Assembly (NCBI GenBank): GCA_020284085.1 | Contig: JACEVL010000034.1 | Location: forward strand, 287,001-351,000 | From: Aporrectodea caliginosa | Lineage: Eukaryota; Annelida; Clitellata; Crassiclitellata; Lumbricidae | Direction: 5' to 3' | Length of the DNA stretch: 64,000 bases | In this document: positions 46,023-59,293 of the stretch, piece by piece | Layout: each line of letters begins with the position of its first letter | Numbering within the stretch: the first letter of the stretch is position 1 | The notes under the pieces: model-generated | The model's database searches: none | Told to the model about the DNA's origin: nothing | What the model saw: the letters and a program-made list of their open reading frames with translations, nothing else | Position numbers and translations under genes: made by a program

Positions 46023-46207
46023 CCTGTGGACAGAGCACGTTCAGCGGCCTTGTAGGTAATATCAGCTCTCCGAACTATCCCTACTATTATGAAAACAATC
46101 AGCTCTGCAACTATTCCATCGACACTCCCTCGCTGAGTACGATCAACTTCACTTTCGACGCACTCGGTCTCGAGCAGCATTCTGAATGCGCTTTCGATTG
46201 GATAGAG
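46023..46207 (+). CDS. Gene 2 exon: CUB 2, first half
   Basis: It encodes CGQSTFSGLVGNISSPNYPY, LCNYSIDTPSLSTIN, ECAFDWIE; 185 bp; acceptor TTTTGCAG; GC donor (GCAGGT). Confidence 0.85.
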
Positions 46208-46509
46208 GCAGGTTCAAGCTCACCAACTTGGATCATTTGTGTAGCTTTGCAAACATTCTCGCTTTCTTGTATTACTAACTTCTTTGAGATTAATATTTTG
46301 TGAAAACCATACAATATATTCGAGATTGCGAAATAATGACGAACTCAGTTATTTGCTATCCTATTAAGATGTCAGAGATTTACATAAGAGATGAATACGG
46401 AATGCGATCGGAAAACATTATTACATTAAAAGTGGTCGCAAAGTAGACATTAATGCCTTTCTTGTCAAGGTGGTAATTAATAAAAGTTTTGGACGTTTTA
46501 CATGAACAG

Positions 46510-46675
46510 TTCACTTGTGAAAGCAACTCAATCGGCCGACCAATCAGGTATTGTGGCTCTGGCTATCGAGCGCCGTTGAGCTTCAAGCCTTGCACCCGTG
46601 TTTCTATGAGGTTTTCTTCTGACGGATCTACAACAGGCATCGGATTCTCAGTGTCCTATATTATCGAACCAATTA
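46510..46675 (+). CDS. Gene 2 exon: CUB 2, second half
   Basis: It encodes FTCESNSIGRPIRYCGSGY, FKPCTRVSMRFSSDGS, TGIGFSVSYIIEP; donor GTAAGT, phase 1. Confidence 0.85.
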
Positions 46676-47799
46676 GTAAGTATACATATTCAACCTGTCA
46701 CTGCTGTGCATGTATTGTCTATGTGTATGTATGTGTGTAACTGAGTGTGTATGTATGTTTGACTTTTCTGCTGTTTCTGTTTTGTCATAATTATTAGGTT
46801 AATGTCTCTCAATTTCTTCATCAGAGCGTCTGATAACGGACATCTTTTTTGCCAGACTATTCAAGCGCTATTTACTTTCTTTTGCCATAAACACTATATT
46901 GCTAACCTTTGGTTCTGTCCTAATGCTTTACAGGTATCAACCTACTTAAGAACGCGTATGGTAGTTTGCTTTGTCAGAGTTATACCGTTCGGACGCTGTC
47001 TGCTTCCGTACATTGGTATTCATGAAAAATTATACATTCATATATGCATTTGTACGTATATTGTTATATGTAGAAAGACGAGAATAATTCAGCATCTTAA
47101 AATAGCGTTATAATTATCCTCGTATTTAAACAATAGTCATATACAACCTGGTCGAAAGAAATACGTGACATAGCGCATTTCGAGGGACTCTCTACATTGT
47201 GTCAACCGTCCACTCTGGTTTTGAATCTGTTGGTTGAGCCAAGTGTCTGAATCAATCAATCAACAGAGTGATGACTTTCAAATTTTAGCGTTGTTGCTCT
47301 ACATATGATCTGTTTGCTCTGCCGGCCCGACCAAATTGTAGGCATGAAACCGACAGCATTAAGTAGTTAACAACAGTTTTAGCAAACTATTTCTAAATAT
47401 GCAACTTGAGATTTGGCATGCCTACTTAAATAACTCAAGCGGCATCGGACCTCAACTGTCAAGCTCATCGTCTATTCTTTTCAAATCTCTTATAATATGG
47501 GGGGCTAGAACACGCCTTTCTAGTAACTGTTCAGGATTCAATCATGACTTAATGTCAAACTAGAATCAAGTTCGCAGTCTAGAACCTCGTATTTAAAGAT
47601 ACTCCTTAGTTCATGTGTTTATGAAGCAATATATAACAATATATTCATGTATAGGCCTACATATAATGTAATGTAATTAGCAATCTTCTATTTCTGCCGG
47701 TGTATAATGGCACAAGGCATCAACCGATGGCAACATAAAAAGGAAACGCGAAGAAAATCAGGTCAAGCATCCGTAGATAGATCAGTCGCTAAGAGACAG

Positions 47800-49335
47800 A
47801 GCTCTAGCCTAATTGATAATTGCAATTTGAAACAAGGTAAGTTTTCAGCCGAGTCACTGGAAATGACACAAGCGACTGCTTCTTATCTCTTACAGACACA
47901 TTGAGAGAGTTCCTAAAAGTAGGTCCAGATACTAAAAGCTCGTTCACAAGAACAAGTTCTGCATTCCGGTGTATGACCAGACGGATACAATCAGATGCCT
48001 CCTTGAATAATGATAAAAGAGGAACAAGAACAGATTTTAACATATTGTGGCCCCACCAGAGTTCAAAGTTTTATAAACTATGCGCCCCAGTTTGAAACCA
48101 ATTCTTTGCTGAACAGGAAGCCAATGCAAAGATTTACCAGCACAAGGGGTTATATGTTCATATTTTGATGTATTAGTTATGGCTCTAGCCAAAGAGTTCT
48201 GAACCTCTGCAGCTTCAGTATGTTTGATTTATTGATACCAATAAGAAGCGAGTTATCAGGGGTCTAGGCGACTGGAAACCAATGCATTTGCTTGACTTAT
48301 TCTATCAGTTTTCGGGTTTAAAATGCCTAATTTTACGTATATTCTTGGTATGAACATATAGGATGATTTACAAATACTGTTTACATGGCCAGTGAAGAGA
48401 CATGGTAAAGCCAAAACAACGCCTAAGTTGCGTGCAGCGTCGGCCAGCTCAATAACTGAGTCACCCAGTTTCAATGACTTAAGCCCATCAATGTTTCTTA
48501 AGTTGCTGTGGAGTGCCGAGTAACAGAAATTCAGTCTTTGATGGGTTAAGGAGGAGTTTATTGGATGCCATCCAGGACTGTACTTCATCAAAGACAGCAG
48601 ACAACATCTGTATAGATGAGTCGCATGACAGACTATCAAATGAAATGTAAATTTGAGTATCATCAGCATAGAAATGATATCTCAGCGAATGATTATCAAG
48701 CAATGCTCCTAATGGTGTCGTGTATAGTGTAAACAAAAGAGGGCCAAGCACTGATCCCTGTGGTACACCGCATGTCAACAAAGCATCAGATGAATAATTA
48801 CCATTTAAATACACTGATTGAGTGCGTGGACTAAGATAAGTACTAAACCAATTTAGTGCAGGGCCAGATTGTGGGGTTTGTCTGATTCTCAAGACGATGA
48901 AGAAGAATAGAATGATCCACAGTATCAAAAGCAGCAGACAAGTCAAGCAGAACAAGTGCTGTCACCTTATCGTTGTCCATTGAGCAAATGATGTCATTAT
49001 GAACAGTAAGAAGTGCAGATTCAGTTGAGTGAAATCTACGATACGCAGATTGAAGCTCGGGAGATTAGTGAGTTTGATGACAGGTGAGTCTGCATGCGAT
49101 TCATGACTATCCGTTCAAGGATTTTAGATATAAAATTCAAGGTTGAGATAGGCCTATAATTTGACAGATCATCAGGATCAAGAGAAGGTTTCTTAAGCAG
49201 CGGATGAACTATGCCATGAGCAAAAGTAGATGGGAAAGATCCCTCATGCAATGAGAAATTGATAATTGATGTAATGGTGGGACCAAGGACATCAAAGCAC
49301 TCTTTAAGAAACCAATTGTAGGAATGGTGTCAAGG
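47800..49335 (-). pseudogene. LINE (L2/CR1-like), reverse transcriptase, minus strand
   Basis: Minus-strand order: HPLLKKPSLDPDDLSNYRPI and LNFISKILERIV (49251-49090), a frameshifted middle, then [71 protein letters not shown] (48860-48500), NLGVVLALPCLFTGHVNSIC (48430-48370), LHWLPVQQRIGFK (48130-48090) and the C-terminus near 47900. RT motifs are complete but stops and frame changes interrupt them. It sits in gene 2 antisense, before the EGF-like exon at 50125. Confidence 0.8.
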
Positions 49336-49811
49336 AGACCGGTTTTGTTAGGCGATTATAATAATTATGATAATCTGTATAATGAATAACATACGCACAA
49401 AAGCACATACATGCATGCATTCACACAGGTGTACATGTATACATACATACAGAAATACGAATATTCATACAAAAAAGCATACGATGGCTAAACTTATTGA
49501 CCAGACATAATATTATATTATTACGCCGTTGGTCCTTTTGCGCACGACATCTCAATAGTGTGATTTCACTAGACAAAACTTCTTATATAAAAAGAGGCTG
49601 AAATCTCACTTACTGCTACTATTGGCGCTGGCACAGTAGTTGGCAATATAAACTGACAAATGCGGAGACAGAAATAAGTAGAATTCTCGCTATTTGCTGT
49701 TCTGGAGCAATGGATAATTGCAAGTTTACTCAACAACCTTCGTCTGCCTAATACAGGCATATGGATATCCTCATTTGTCTGCTTCTTCTCTTTTACATTT
49801 TCGTCTACATT

Positions 49812-50083
49812 TAATAATAATAATGATAATAATTACGACAATTTATATGGCGCCGTAACACGTCAATGCCGTTACAAGGACGCCTTACAAAACAGTTAGC
49901 AACAGTCGGGATAAGCCCTGGCAAACAAATGTGATTTTAGCATGGATTTAAAAGAGTCCACTGAGTCGGCCAATCGAAGAACAGGAGGAAGTCTGTTCCA
50001 GCACCGAGGACCGGCGGCCGAGAAAGCACGATCGCCGAAGCGCGTCCTCATCCTCTGCACACGGAAATCGATCTTCGCAAGCG
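49812..50083 (-). pseudogene. LINE 3' end, minus strand
   Basis: Minus-strand frame encodes GDRAFSAAGPRCWNRLPPV and DSVDSFKSMLKSHLFARAYP, the C-terminus of L2/CR1-type reverse transcriptases, then a stop and GCGCCATATAAATTG with a TAA/ATT tail. The frame is intact over this stretch. It interrupts the conserved pre-EGF intron block 40 bases before the exon at 50125. Confidence 0.75.
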
Positions 50084-50124
50084 TTTACTTACTATCTGTA
50101 TAATGAATAATTAATTATCCTTAG

Positions 50125-50346
50125 GTTGCGAAGGTAACTGCACTCCGGTGGACAACGGCGCCGGATACAATTGCACTTGTGATGCCAATCAGACTCCTTT
50201 CATCGCTACGCCTTATTACCAGTGCCCCGACAGCAGCTGTTTCGATTCCTCAACCTACTGCGCATGCAGTCTACCCTCCACCAACACGACCACTTCACCA
50301 TCCAACACTACCACTTCACCTCCCTCCACGACAACTTTATATTCAG
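50125..50346 (+). CDS. Gene 2 exon: EGF-like 2
   Basis: It encodes SCEGNC, GYNCTC, YYQC, SSC, YCACSLPST and a linker of TTTSPS repeats; 222 bp; phase 1 at both ends. The polypyrimidine context before its acceptor CCTTAG is preserved even though a LINE inserted just upstream. Confidence 0.8.
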
Positions 50347-51059
50347 GTAATTAACTCCTGTGAAGAACTACAGTATCAGAGTAGAATTGATGCAGAATAA
50401 TTATAGCAAATGAATAGGTCAAACATCACAAACCATTTCGTGACACAACCCAACTCGGTTCTGAAGGAAGGGCGTGAGCGCAGATTATCGAATTTGTTTA
50501 TCTTACAACGCTGTGTTTTCGCGTTTAAACTGTCCGTACAATATACCATGCTTGATAGTGTTTATAAAGCAAGTTTTGAAATTTCCATAAAGCGCTACTG
50601 AAAAGCAATCTTAAAGCCCACAGCTTATTCATAAGACCGCTGCGGGTCAGTGAAGTCTAGTGAAGAACAACATCTGGTTGCCTATTAATTAGACTGCCAA
50701 CCCATGTTTATAGTTACTGTTTAAAATAGCAGAATTCGATTAGAGAATTGTACAGGTTGACAGCGACTGATGTACTATAATTGCGACAAAATAAGATACT
50801 AACCGATTGGATTTTTGGTGGTGGTAAATATAAGCACGTCTAAATATATTAGTAGTAATAGAAGTAGCAGAAAAAAGTAGAAGAAGCAGCGGTATCAGAA
50901 GCAGTAGTGGTATATTAGTAGCAGTAGTAGTGAAAGTAGAAGTAGTAGTAGTTTTTGTTGTACTCTATATGAGTAGTCTATCATCAGTACTTTTTACCTA
51001 TTAGCAACTAAAATAAATTTAGTAGATGGTGTATTGTGGCATTTTGTATAATTTTGCAG

Positions 51060-51242
51060 ACTGTGTACAGAGCACGTTCGGTGGTCTGACAGGTAATATC
51101 ACCTCTCCGAACTATCCCTACTATTATGGAACCAATAAACTCTGCAACAATATCATTGACGCTCCGTCGCTGAGTACAATCACCATCACTATCCAAGCAC
51201 TCGAGCTTCACAGTCATACTGGTGCGTTTCGATTGGCTCGAG
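51060..51242 (+). pseudogene. Gene 2 CUB 3 first half, frameshifted
   Basis: It starts like a normal CUB first half (CVQSTFGGLTGNITSPNYPY, CNNIIDAPSLSTITI) but is 183 bp instead of 185. The loss of two bases before the third Cys changes the ending to GAFRLAR in place of FDWLE, although the DNA for the normal ending is still there in another frame. It would shift the rest of the protein out of frame if spliced in. Confidence 0.75.
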
Positions 51243-51530
51243 GCAGGTTCTCCAACTCAGATCATTTCTGTAGCTTTGAAAAGGTTCTAGCTTTCTTATA
51301 GTAGAGTAAGTTCTATTAAATTGATATTTAGTAGACACCATACACTTTCTTCGAGATGGCGAGATTATAACGAACTCAGTTATTTGGTATTTTGGTACTA
51401 AGATCAAACAATCAATCAATCAAATAAACTTGATATAGCTGTTTCTTCAAGATTAGCCTGCTTCAGGACTTTTGCTTTTTAGTAGAAGCACTAAATTAAA
51501 TGGTAGATTGTCTATTTTGTATAATTTGCA

Positions 51531-51720
51531 AGTGGACATAGCACGTTCGATTATCTGAGAGAATCACTCAGTTCACGTACATCCCTACTACTATTACAGG
51601 AAACAGTCATACCTGTTACAAATTCATTGCAGGTGAAGACTTCCTGAGTACGATCAACATCACTTTAAAGGCACTCGATTCCAGATGGCCTACTCCGTCC
51701 TACTTTCGAGAAGGATCGAG
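51531..51720 (+). pseudogene. Extra CUB first-half pseudo-exon
   Basis: GTGGACATAGCACGTTCGAT, a degenerate CATCCCTACTACTATTAC (SPNYPYYY region), CTGAGTACGATCAACATCAC and TCGAG/GCAGGT follow the order of a CUB first half, with many indels and a damaged acceptor. It lies between a first half (51060) and a second half (52058), so one CUB here has two first halves, both defective. Confidence 0.65.
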
Positions 51721-52057
51721 GCAGGTTCAAGCTCACCAATTCACATCATTTGTGTAGCTTTGCAAAGATTCTAGGATTATTATAATTATGTCTAAATTCT
51801 TTGAAATTGATATTTTGTTGAAACCATACAATTCCTTCGAAATGGCCAGATTATGACAAACTCAGTTATTTTGTACATTATTAAGATGTCAGAGATTTAA
51901 AAGAGCTGAATCAAGAATGCGATCGAAAACACATTTTGATTAAGTGTTGTCAGAGGCTTACGTTGTTGCGCAAAGTAGATATTAAGTTATGAAAGGATAA
52001 TTGCTATTAATGTTAAAATGCTAATTAATAAAAGTTTTGGATATTCTACATGAACAG

Positions 52058-52223
52058 TTCACTTGTGAGAGCAACTCAATCAGCCGACCAGTCAGGTATT
52101 GTGGCTACGGCTATCGAGCGCAGTTGAGCTTCAAGCCGTGCTCCCGTGTTTCTATGAGGTTTTCCTCTGACGGATATGCTACAGGTCCCGGATTCTTAGT
52201 GTCCTATGATATCGAACCAATTA
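52058..52223 (+). CDS. Gene 2 exon: CUB 3, second half
   Basis: It is intact: FTCESNSISRPVRYCGYGY, FKPCSRVSMRFSSDGY, TGPGFLVSYDIEP; 166 bp; donor GTAAGT. With both upstream halves damaged, its use in a protein is doubtful. Confidence 0.7.
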
Positions 52224-53575
52224 GTAAGTATAAATAATCAACCTTACTCTATTCCGCATGTTTTGCCACTGTCTCTATGTGCATGAACGTGTGTGTTTGT
52301 CTGTTTGACTTATTCTGCTTTTTCCTCATAATTATTAGGTTCATGTCTCTCAAGTTCTTCATCAGAGCCAACGGTCATCTTTTTTGCCAGACTATTCATG
52401 CGCTATTCACTTTCTTTTGCCATAAAAACTTTATGCTCCTTTGGTTCTGTCCTAATGCTTTATCGGCATCAACCTACTTAAGAACGCGTATGGTAGTTTT
52501 CTTTGTCAGAGCAATTATACCGTTTCGTCGTGTATACCGTATCTCGGATGTTGCTTGGTCGCGTGTGATCGAAGCCTGACACACTTATTCAGAGGTAAAG
52601 CTGCTGTCACGGAGCAGTTGTGACGGAGAGTTTCCATTCAACCAGACCGCGATATGTTCGGAAGCTGTCTTGTTTCATCTCAGACTGAGTCGTGGACGGT
52701 GAGGTAACCGCTTGCTGCGCACTTCATCGTCAGTCGTCGTTTGTTATCGTCGACATAGCGCATTTCGAGGGACTCTCTACATTGTGTCAACCGTCCACTC
52801 TGGTTTTGAATCTGTTGGTTGAGCTCTGTCTGAATGTGGCAACACAGAGTGATGACTTTCATACTTATTTTAGCGTTGTTGCTCTACATATGATCTGTTT
52901 GCTCTTTATTATCTTCAACAACATTTAGGCTACCATGAGCCGCACGTCTTAATGGTACTGAAAGGGGAAACATCAATCAGATAGATATATAATTATATAT
53001 GTAGCCGTTGGTACATTGGTATGTCATCAAAAAGCGTGCAGACATACACACAAAAGAACATACATTCACACGCGCGTATATTATGCATAAATACGTACGT
53101 ACATGCATATATACATACATGCATACATAAATACACGCATACAGAAATACATAAGACTTACATACATGCATACGGACATTCATACGGACATGCATACGAT
53201 GGCTGAAATTATTGACCACACATCTCAGGTCTATGGTCCCTCTTGCGCAGAACATCTCTACAGTGCGACTTCACTAAGACAACACTTCTTGCGTAAAGAA
53301 ATTGTTGAAATCTTAATTTCTGCTAGTATTGGCGCAGGAGCAGACGATTGGCAATATAAAGGGAGGAAACGCGAAGAAAGAATTAGGGAGCACCGTAGAT
53401 AGTTCCTCGCTGTTTGCAGTGCTCTAGCAATTGACAATTGCAATTTCAAACAACAGCCTTCGTCTTCCTAGTCACTGGCAAATGCTCGTTAATTGTCTGC
53501 TTCTTATCTCTTACATTTAGTTTAAATTGACCTATTGACCTAATATCTGCATAACGAATAATTATTATTTCACAG

Positions 53576-53796
53576 GTTGTCAAGGTAACTGCACTCCGGT
53601 GGCCGACGGCGCCGGATACAACTGCACCTGTGATGCCAATCAGACTCCTTACATCGCTCCACCTTACAACCAGTGCCCCACCGAGTGCTCAGATTCCTCA
53701 AGCTATTGCGCATGCAGTTCTACCTCAAACCATCACCACACGCGTCAACAACCACCACTACCACTTTACCTACCACCACAACAACTTCATATTCAG
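53576..53796 (+). pseudogene. Gene 2 EGF-like 3, length not a multiple of three
   Basis: The Cys part is intact (SCQGNC, GYNCTC, YNQC, TEC, YCAC) but the linker shifts frame just after SSTSN, turning Thr codons into HHHTRQQ and PLPLYLPP. Length is 221 bp against 198-432, always divisible by three, in siblings. Splicing it in would shift CUB 4 out of frame. Together with the two defects in CUB 3 it marks module 3 as decaying. Confidence 0.75.
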
Positions 53797-54574
53797 GTAA
53801 TTAACTCTTGAAGAACTATACTTTCGGAATCGAACCGATGCCAAATAATTATAGCATCTAAAAAGGTGAAACATCACCAACGTTTTCGTGAAACAATCAA
53901 ACTCGGTTCTCAAGGGATGGCTCGATCGTAGGTTAACCAAATTGCTTGACTTACAACTATGTGTTTTCGGGTTTAAACTGTCTGTAAAATTTACAATAAT
54001 TCTTGGTATTTGTTATCAAAAGATTGAAAATTTCATAAAGCGCTACTGAAAAGCTATGCTAAAGCCAACAGCTTATTCATGAGCTGCGTCGGGTCAGAGG
54101 GGTCAAGTGAAGAACAACATCTGGTTGCCTATTACTTAGACTGCCAACCCATGTTTATAGTGGAAAACAGCAGATATCGAATAAAGAAATTTTACACGAT
54201 AAAAGCGACTGCTATAATATAAGTTTTAATTGACACGTGTAAAACAGTTTAAAATAGAGCGCTGTTATCCCCAAACCTTACAGGTGAGAAAGTGTGCTGA
54301 ATAGCATGAAAACGAGTCCATTCGCATAATCTTAAACCCCAAATTTATATGGCACACTCTAGGGATAGGATGGATGAGGTATTGAGGGTAGAAACAATCA
54401 TCGGCACTAGTCCATTCTTGATCCCCAAGTTCAGGAAAGTCTAAGTATTAAAACAAGACGATCCCAGAGGGAAGTCCGAAAGGCGACAAAAAAGAATAAT
54501 GGATTCTTAAAATAAATGTAAACACGCTGAAATATAATAGTAGTACTAGTAGAAGATAAAGACAAAGAAGAAGC

Positions 54575-54780
<206 letters not shown>

Positions 54781-55011
54781 GTAGTTGTTGTGGTAGTAGT
54801 AGTTGTAGTAGTTGTAGTAGTTAAAGTAGTAGTAGTTGTAGTAGCATAAGTAGTAGTAGTAGGAGTATGTTGTCAGTAGTGTAGTTCTGTTTACGCTGTT
54901 TATATGTGATTAGTCTATCATCAGGACTTATTTACCTATTAATAGATGCACTGAAATAAATTTAAGAGATTGTGCATTGTGGGGTTTGTATGATTTTGCA
55001 GTCTGTGGACA

Positions 55012-55196
55012 GAGCACGTTCAGCGGTCTGAGAGGTAATATCACCTCTCCGAACTATCCCTACTATTATGGAAACTATCAGTCCTGCTACAACTACATCG
55101 ACGCTCCTTCGCTGAGTACGATCACCATCACTTTCAACGCACTCGGTCTCGAGCAGCATTCAACATGCTATTTCGATTGGATAGAGGCAGGTTCAA
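55012..55196 (+). CDS. Gene 2 exon: CUB 4, first half
   Basis: It encodes CGQSTFSGLRGNITSPNYPY, SCYNYIDAPSLSTITI, TCYFDWIE; 185 bp; GC donor (GCAGGT). It is closest to the gene 1 exon at 241 (shared SCYNYIDAPSLSTITITFNA), hinting at exchange between the two genes. Confidence 0.85.
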
Positions 55197-55504
55197 GCTC
55201 GCCAACTCAGATCATTTCTTTAGCTTTGTAAAGATTCTTGCTTATTATATAATAAATTCTTTTGCTGTTGAAACCACACAATTCCTTCGAGATGGCCAGA
55301 TAATGACTAGCTCAGTTATTTTGTTCATTATTAAGGTGTCAGAGATTTATGGCTGAATCAAGAATGATCGAAAGTACAGACTCATTATTACAAAATTACA
55401 TAAAGTGAAGTGGTCAGAGGCATACGGTGTTTTTGCTATTGAAACAATTGCTTTTAATGATAGGATGCTAATTAATAAAAGTTTTGGATATTCTACATGA
55501 ACAG

Positions 55505-55670
55505 TTCACTTGTGAGAGCAACTCAATCAGCCGACCAGTCAGGTATTGTGGCTATGGCTATCGAGCGCAGTTGAGCTTCAAGCCGTGCTCCCGAGTTTCC
55601 ATGAGGTTTTCTTCTGACGGATCTGTTACAGGCATCGGATTCTCAGTGTCCTATTATATCGAACCAATTA
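55505..55670 (+). CDS. Gene 2 exon: CUB 4, second half
   Basis: It encodes FTCESNSISRPVRYCGYGY, FKPCSRVSMRFSSDGS, TGIGFSVSYYIEP; donor GTAAGT. Its first 20 residues are identical to those of CUB 3. Confidence 0.85.
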
Positions 55671-57135
55671 GTAAGTATACATAATCAACCTGTCTCTGTT
55701 GTGCATGTTTTGTCTCTGTGTCTGTATTTATGTAATACGTATGTGTGTATGTATGTCTTAGTCTGCTGCTTCTGTCTTGTCATAATAGGTTCATGTTCTT
55801 CAAGTTCTTCATCAGAGCGTTAGATAACGGACATCTGCTTTGTGAAACTATTGAAACGCTATTCGCCTAGTCTTGCCATAAATATATACACCTTTGGCTC
55901 TTTTCTATTGCTTCATAGACATAAACCCATTCAATAGCGCGTGTTCTAGTTTGGGTTGTCAGGGTTAAATGTTCGGACGCTGTCTTGTTCCATATATTGG
56001 TATTCATGAAAAATAAAATATATACATACGTGTTTTGTTATTTATATTGCAAAAAGATGAGAATAACTCATGTACGAACATTATATTGTCATTTGCTATT
56101 GTCAGAAAGACGAGAATATTTCAGTATCTTAAAATAACATTATACTCTCACATTTGAAGCGATCGAGTCCTTTATCAAACAACCTGCATTTGGCTAAATG
56201 TAGATAGAAAACCGATCGTATTAACTTCAGATAGTTTTAAGAAACTCGTTGGACGCCTACAATTCTTGATTTGGAATGCCTACTTAAATATAACAGGCAT
56301 GGGTTGGCCAAATGTTGACACGAAACCGTCAGCATTTACTAGTTAAATATAGTTTTAAGAAACTATTCCTAAACAGTAAACATACATCTTGAAATTTTGG
56401 CATGCCTACATAAATAGCTATAATCGCAACTGGCCTCTTCTTCTCTCTGCCAAGTTCAACGCCTATTGTTTTCTCATCTCTTATAATCATTAGGCCTATA
56501 GGCGAGAATACACCTTACTAGTAATTGTTCAGGTATGACTTAAACCTTGTGGAACTATAATTATAGAAGATGTTGAGAATCCGTGTTTAAATGCACTCTT
56601 TTCTTCCTGTCTTCAAATAGCAACAGGTAACAATATGCATGCATACATATACACAAATAGGACATACATACACAAATGCACACTCGTGTGCATGCAATAT
56701 ATTCATACGTACACAGTATACACATAAATGCAAACGTTCATACACACATGAATACTATGAGTAAAATTATTGAACAGACATCTTCTTAGGTCGCTGGCAC
56801 TCCTGCGCAGGGCATCTTTATATTGCGATTTCGCTATAACAAGACTTCTCATATAAAAAAAACCAGTTCAAATCTCACCTAGTACTACTAATTGCTCTGG
56901 CACGGACGTTGGCAATATAAAGGGAGGAAAAGCGAAGAAATAATAAAGGACCACGGTTACAGTAGATAGTGGCTCGCTATTTGCTGTGCTCTAGCAATTG
57001 ACAATTGCAATTTCAAGTTACAACCTTTGTCTTCCTATGCATATGCAAATCCTCGTTTGTCAGCATCTTTTCCTTTACACATCTATAGTTTAATGATACT
57101 TAATATCTGTATAATGAATAATTTTTGTTCCACAG

Positions 57136-57555
57136 GATGCCAAGGTAACTGCACTCCGGTGGCCAGCGGCGCCGGATACAACTGCACCTGTGATGCCAAT
57201 CGAACTCCTTACGTCGCTCCACCTTACAACCAGTGCCCCACCGGCTGTTTCGATTCCTCAACCTATTGCGCATGCAGTGCAGCTCAGGCCGTTCCAACTG
57301 CGTCAACAACCACCACTACCACTTTACCTCCTACAACAACAACCACCACTACCACTTCACCTTCCAACCCTACCACTTTACCTTCCACCCCTATCACTTT
57401 ACCTTCCACCACCACCACTTCACCTTCCACCACTACCACTTCACCTTCCACCAGTACCACTTCATCTTCTACCACTACCACTTCACCTTCCGCCACTACC
57501 ACTTCACCTTCGCCCACTACTACTTCACCTTCCACAACAACAACTTCATATTCAG
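57136..57555 (+). CDS. Gene 2 exon: EGF-like 4 with long Thr/Ser/Pro linker
   Basis: The Cys unit (RCQGNC, GYNCTC, YNQC, TGC, YCAC) is followed by about 85 residues of TTTTSPS-type repeats, a likely O-glycosylated stalk encoded by a CCACTACCACTTCACCTT-type 18-21 bp minisatellite (57300-57545). The exon is 420 bp, phase 1 at both ends. Linker length varies widely between sibling exons, so this is the fast-evolving part of the module. Confidence 0.85.
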
Positions 57556-58524
57556 GTAATTAACTCGTTAAGAACCACACTATCGGATTCGAATTTATGC
57601 AGAATAATAATAGCATCTTGATGGTTCAAACATCACCAAAGTTTCCGTGCAAAAATAGTTCTTAAGGGGTGGCTAGGTCGTAGATTAACCAAATTGTTTG
57701 ACTTTCAACGGTGTGTTTTCGGGTTTGAATTGTCTGCAAATTATACAATTCTTGTTAGTGGTTAGCAAGTTTGAAATTTCCATAAAGCGCTACTGAGAAG
57801 CTATGCTAAAGTCAACAGCTTATACATGAGCGCTGCATCGGGTCAGAGGGGTCAAGTGAAAAACAACAACAGGTTGCCTATTACATAGACTGACAACCCA
57901 TGTTTATAGTGGAAAACGGAAGATATCGATTAAAGTATATTACACGTTAACAGCGACTGCTATACTATAAGTCTTAATTATTGACATTTGTAAACCGTTA
58001 ATAGAGCGCCTATTATCTCCAAACCTTACAGATGGGGAGCAGTGCTGAATACCATGAAGACGCATCTAATCGTAATCGTAATCGTAAACTCCAAATTTCT
58101 AAAGCGTACTCTTAAGCTAAGCGCAGGGTACCAGCTTATTAACTAGCAGTGCGTTGTATCAGAGGGGTTCAGTGGCCAGATAGATCAGAGAGAAGAGGCA
58201 ACGGAGATGGTTAAGCGGGTTTCGCTGAAGACGAGAAAGCTTGGATCGATTGGATTATGGAATAACAAACTGGATCGCCACTATCACTATTTATGAACTA
58301 CGAGCTTTAACATTTGTCTAAGTAATAAAACAACGCACGCTCCCATTAAGATCGTGACAAGTGAAAGTTTAACCGATTGGATATAAAAGATACAAAAGTG
58401 CAAGTACTTTGAAATATAATAGTAAAACTGGTAAAAGAAAAATAGAGAAAATGCAGTGGAAGTTGTCGCATTAGTAGTAATAGTAGTAGTAGCATAGTAG
58501 CAATAGTTGCCACAGTTTCTGCCC

Positions 58525-58820
58525 ATATGCGTAATGTATTGCACTGGCTTCCTGCCTCGCAACGCATATCCTATAGGATAGTAGCACTTGTGACGGTGGC
58601 TGGTAGTGTCCATCCTACTCGATTGGCGCATTGGATAACACCTGGCACAGAGACCGAGAGGTACCGAGTTCGAGCCCCCGTTGGAGCGGATATGCTTTGT
58701 AGGCTGCTATTAGCGCCGTTGTATTGCAGGCTGTCTGTTCTGTTAGTAGTTAAGATTTAAATTGCATAACATGTAAATGTACAGCGCAGTGTGTTTGTCG
58801 GGCGCTTATTAAAGAAAAGA

Positions 58821-58859
<39 letters not shown>

Positions 58860-59150
58860 TTATCTGATCTCTCTCGCCCAGTTTCCGCTAACCTCTCGTC
58901 GAGCTCCGCGCTCTTCGACCAAGGGGGAACTAGTGGTCCCTCGGGCCTTCTCGTCGGTCAGACACCTTCGAGTCTTCTCGGTTGTGGGCCCCTTTACTTG
59001 GAATGGGCTCTCGCTTACGTTACGCTTACTGTACAGAATAGTTTGCCTGCTTTCAATCAACTGCTAAAGTCCTTTCTGTTTGGCCGTGTCTGGGCTGGGT
59101 GCGCCTCTGAGTAGGCTTCTTGAAGAGGTGCTATATAAATCTCCGGAATG
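58525..59150 (+). pseudogene. LINE 3' end interrupted by a SINE
   Basis: MRNVLHWLPASQRISYRIVA (58527-58586) and, after the SINE, GCGPLYLEWALAY, FNQLLKSFLFGRVW and a stop at 59112 belong to one L2/CR1-like C-terminus. It closes with GTGCTATATAAATCTCCGG and AATGAACGAA. Confidence 0.7.
58622..58858 (+). mobile_element. tRNA-derived SINE, copy 2
   Basis: TTGGCGCATTGGATAACACC (A-box region) and GAGTTCGAGCCC (B box, about 58666-58677), body nearly identical to 14508-14746, tail (ATT)n. It is inserted in the LINE 3' end. The few bases before the A box are missing. Confidence 0.75.
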
Positions 59151-59293
59151 AACGAATTATAGTAGAGGCATTTGTTGTTGTATTCGCTTTTTGTGTGATT
59201 AGTCTATCATCAGGACTTGCTTACTTATTAACAGAACCACCTAAAATATATTTAAAATATATGTGTATTGTGGCGTTTTGTATGTTTTTGCAG

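Noticed and set aside
57233..57559. FTFHHYHFTF and VVVVEGEV frames on either strand
   Set aside because: Shadows of the Thr/Ser/Pro linker of the EGF-like 4 exon.
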